From Lentisphaeria bacterium (GTDB lineage Bacteria > Verrucomicrobiota > Lentisphaeria > Victivallales > UBA1829), in NCBI GenBank assembly GCA_017456805.1, contig JAFTIQ010000044.1, forward strand, positions 1 through 16,289: 16,289 bases of DNA. Direction: 5' to 3'. Each line of letters opens with the position of its first letter. Position 1 is the first letter of the stretch. The notes beneath the pieces are model-generated. The model was not told the origin of the DNA. It saw only the letters and a program-made list of their open reading frames with translations, and searched no databases. Shown one piece after another: positions 13,900-16,289 of the stretch. The position numbers and the translations under genes are program-made.

Positions 13900-16110
13900 T
13901 TATTGATTCTCTTTTACAACTGTTTTACTGTCGCAGGCATATTCAGAAAGGCTTCCATTTCTGAACCGGATGATGCACCATTCTCCGCCTTCGATCTGCA
14001 ATTCACATTTTTCCGTCCGCACAAAACAGCGCATTTCATGAGCTTTTCTGCGGAGTTTTCCAAAGTTTCCATTCAAAGACCTGGCTGAGTTCAGGAAGGT
14101 ATCCGCCATTCGCCCCTGAGCGGAAAGAACAAGAACTTTTTCTGAACCGTCAGGATTGGAAAACCAGCTGTGATATGCACGTTCTGTATAAACAGTATCT
14201 TCCTTCCGTATCAAACCGGCTGTCAGATTCGCCAAATCTTCTCTGGGATCGCTCCCCGTCATATAAATGAGTCCGCCGGAAGCAGATTTCACTGCCATAA
14301 TGCGGCCTTCAGAATCATAAACAGCGGTCCCGTCAGTCAACTCAACATAATGAAGGGAATCATACTGTTCCAGTTCCCATTCTCCGGGGTTGGGCAGGGA
14401 AGTGAATTCGGAATAGGATGCCGCAACATCTCCGAGCGTAAAGGGTTTCACTCCGGCAAGCCGTGCAAACTCGCTGCGGATCTCTTTTCCGCCGGTCGTA
14501 AACATCGGCGGAACGCCATATACAATAACCGGGAATCCTTTTGCCGCAATCTTTTTGACGATCTCCCAGCAGGCATCGTCCATGACATAACAATCGTCAA
14601 GGATCAGAACCTGAAGTTTTCTTCCGCTGCAAATCAGGGAACCATCTTTCCATTCTGAAGCGGCAAGAGATTCTTCCGAAATAAAGTTCGTCTGAATTCC
14701 TCTGTCGACAAGAGAAAATGCAGTATTTCCGATTCCGGTGAAATGCATTCTGGAAAGCCATTTCGGAGCTGCACAGATGGATTTCCAGCTGTAAACGATC
14801 CCGGCTTCCACCGCGGTTTTCATCTCTCCGAGCATCTCATCCAGTCTGTCAAGAGCCTGAACACATTTTACTGATTCACTGTGAAGCGGTTCCATACGGA
14901 AATTGATGATTTCATCTGTAGAATCGCTGTGCCAGCTGCTGAACCAGTTGACGTGGAACAACATTCTGTACCGGGTGGCGAACTTCATATCCTCCACAGC
15001 CGGAACTGCGGACCCCCAGTCGTTGTAATAAGCATCATGGAAACCGAGTTCATTCCGGAGACTGTCCGCAAGCATGATATGGAAGGTATACATGTGAAGA
15101 TCGCACTCCCAGGAACCGTCTGTCCAGGCAGCAGTGAGCACCTTTCCGGCATTGAAATAATCGGTGATCCCGGCAGCGGTATCGGAAACCAGCCCTGCCC
15201 AGGTCTGATGCGTTCCGAAAAGCAATTTCCGTCCTGCAAGCTGTTCCGCATAATCATTGTGCTTTTTCTGTACTTCCGCATTCAAATGGTTCAGGCATTC
15301 ATAATAATCCAGCCGGACTTTTACAGCTTCTGCAGTATCATCTGCGAAAGCGAGATACGGAAGTTTTTCCAGAAGATCATAGCCATATTCTTTTGCAAAC
15401 CGTTTCAGAAATGCTTCTCCGGATTTGAAATAAACCGGATTATTGCAAGCCTTTGCCGGTTCATCCCATCCGAAGCCGTCAAGACCGCAATCCGCCACAA
15501 GATCCAAAACTTTTTTCTGTGTTTCCTGATAAATTTCTGAAGCGACATCCGGAAATCCGGAATAACGGACCGTTACAAAGCAATAGAGTTCTCCGGCAGA
15601 AATTCCCTGAAGATCACCTTTGATCTCAAATCCGATCCCGATGGTTTGCCATTCGTAACGGAACTCTTCTTTCTTTAACCGGCGGAACGTTCCGTTTTCT
15701 TCCACATAAACTTCCAATCCATCAAAGATCTGATGTCCGGTTTTCTGGAGCAATGTGACAGGTGCGCGGCGGCTGGTAAAGTGAAAAGCTCCGGATCTGA
15801 CCTTGACTTTTTCCCCTTTATACAGTCTCAGGGAGCACTCCGGATGCCGTTCGCAGAATCCTCTGCTCCACCAGGCATAATCCGTGTCAAGCATACTCTT
15901 CATTCCATAACGGTGAATCATTCCGGAAATCGTTTTTATACTTTCATAAATTTCCGGTTCGCCGCAAAGCAGATTCCGTTCCAGATATCTCCAGAACATG
16001 ATTGCTGCAGAATATCCATCCTCCGCCAGTCTCTTGATATAAGGTTCCGCCAACTCCGGTTTCTTAACCCATTCCGGGGTCATAAAAAACCCCGCAACCT
16101 GTCGTTTCAT
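13900..16110 (-). CDS. Cytoplasmic TIM-barrel hydrolase-like protein with GATase-like domain (GH42-like architecture)
   Basis: This 736-residue protein has no signal peptide. The N-terminal half (about 1-390) reads as a TIM barrel: YIKRLAEDGYSAAIMFW, HRYGMKSMLDTDYAWW, GLDGFGWDEPA (Asp216-Glu217, a likely catalytic acid at the end of strand 4), then KLLFGTHQTWAG and further strands. Residues about 470-600 follow the GH42 type, LQVLILDDCYVMDDACWE ... IAAKGFPVIVYGVPP, a glutamine-amidotransferase-like fold that in beta-galactosidases builds the trimer. A C-terminal beta domain closes it (EKVLVLSAQG ... EGGEWCIIRF). The combination suggests an uncharacterised GH-A-clan hydrolase working on imported oligosaccharides. 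A second catalytic glutamate is not obvious, so its activity is uncertain. It is the first gene of a three-gene operon with the two secreted proteins. AGGAGA lies 7 nt before ATG. Confidence 0.6.
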   Translation of the reverse strand: MKRQVAGFFMTPEWVKKPELAEPYIKRLAEDGYSAAIMFWRYLERNLLCGEPEIYESIKTISGMIHRYGMKSMLDTDYAWWSRGFCERHPECSLRLYKGEKVKVRSGAFHFTSRRAPVTLLQKTGHQIFDGLEVYVEENGTFRRLKKEEFRYEWQTIGIGFEIKGDLQGISAGELYCFVTVRYSGFPDVASEIYQETQKKVLDLVADCGLDGFGWDEPAKACNNPVYFKSGEAFLKRFAKEYGYDLLEKLPYLAFADDTAEAVKVRLDYYECLNHLNAEVQKKHNDYAEQLAGRKLLFGTHQTWAGLVSDTAAGITDYFNAGKVLTAAWTDGSWECDLHMYTFHIMLADSLRNELGFHDAYYNDWGSAVPAVEDMKFATRYRMLFHVNWFSSWHSDSTDEIINFRMEPLHSESVKCVQALDRLDEMLGEMKTAVEAGIVYSWKSICAAPKWLSRMHFTGIGNTAFSLVDRGIQTNFISEESLAASEWKDGSLICSGRKLQVLILDDCYVMDDACWEIVKKIAAKGFPVIVYGVPPMFTTGGKEIRSEFARLAGVKPFTLGDVAASYSEFTSLPNPGEWELEQYDSLHYVELTDGTAVYDSEGRIMAVKSASGGLIYMTGSDPREDLANLTAGLIRKEDTVYTERAYHSWFSNPDGSEKVLVLSAQGRMADTFLNSARSLNGNFGKLRRKAHEMRCFVRTEKCELQIEGGEWCIIRFRNGSLSEYACDSKTVVKENQ

Positions 16111-16143
16111 TTTCTTTCTCCTGAAATATGATCTTGCTATTTG

Positions 16144-16289
16144 AGGTCATTTCAAAAGTCCGGCAAAATTTGGTTGAAAAGAGATTGCTGATGAGCTGGA
16201 AATGGTAGTTTGAGCGTGGCTACTCTCTGAGTAACCACCGAAAACGCTCCATTTTCAGATCTCTGCAAGAATTTTCAGACATTTTTGAA
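16144..16289 (+). mobile_element. Palindromic MITE-like repeat, copy 2 (continues beyond window)
   Basis: This copy starts with AGGTC + ATTTCAAAAGTC and follows copy 1 (4912-5081) with four substitutions in the 5' arm and none in the visible 3' arm. The apex differs: 8 bases (ACTCTCTG, 16222-16229) replace the 32 bases of copy 1. The new apex still folds, because GTGG-C-TACTC-TCT-GAGTA-A-CCAC (16216-16238) is a compact hairpin. In this copy CTGGAAATGG pairs fully with CCATTTTCAG (one G-U). The right end lies outside the window, so no duplication can be tested. Between it and the ATG at 16110 there are only 33 bp containing the ribosome-binding site. The promoter of the three-gene operon must therefore lie in or beyond this element. 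Confidence 0.75.

Overview
The window looks like part of the chromosome of an anaerobic, polysaccharide-degrading bacterium. The best guess is Lentisphaerota/Victivallales or a related member of the PVC group. This rests on the gene content: cytoplasmic and secreted glycoside-hydrolase-like proteins each near a one-component regulator, a GntR-type DNA-binding domain fused to a sugar-binding-protein-like domain, an oxygen-sensitive glycyl radical enzyme, and frequent CCGGAA-type codons. The lineage is an inference from style, not from a marker gene.

Layout. Bases 2-160 hold the 3' end of an alpha/beta-hydrolase gene (+). It is followed at 208-701 by a decayed gene (+) whose remnants loosely resemble an AGE-type epimerase. 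On the minus strand, converging with it, are a GntR/solute-binding-fold regulator (706-2109) and a large GH95-like hydrolase (2190-4793). The hydrolase has a strong TTGACA/TATATT promoter. Bases 4912-5098 are a palindromic, MITE-like repeat flanked by a short target duplication and inserted exactly behind the stop codon of an AraC-family gene (5101-5931, -). The AraC gene is divergent from a two-gene plus-strand operon: a short, unusual glycyl radical enzyme (6078-8138) and its radical-SAM activase (8152-9057). A strong hairpin terminator (9064-9088) separates this operon from a converging three-gene minus-strand operon. That operon reads a cytoplasmic TIM-barrel/GATase-like protein (13900-16110), then a secreted mutarotase-like/GATase-like protein (11930-13876), then a secreted 935-residue TIM-barrel-like protein (9107-11914). 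A second copy of the palindromic repeat (16144 to the window end) lies about 33 bp in front of that operon.

How the parts may fit together. The secreted and cytoplasmic hydrolase-like proteins would release and trim sugars from a host or plant glycan. The GntR fusion and AraC proteins would sense sugars or metabolites and control neighbouring genes. The glycyl radical enzyme would process a small polyol-, amine- or sulfonate-like molecule by radical elimination. Its C-Y-E-P active-site motif puts it with the dehydratase/lyase branch (GDH, PDH, CutC) and not with pyruvate formate-lyase. No microcompartment genes or downstream aldehyde/alcohol dehydrogenases are visible, so the substrate cannot be named. 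The two most interesting objects are this short glycyl radical enzyme system and the repeat family, whose apex is swapped while its pairing is kept.
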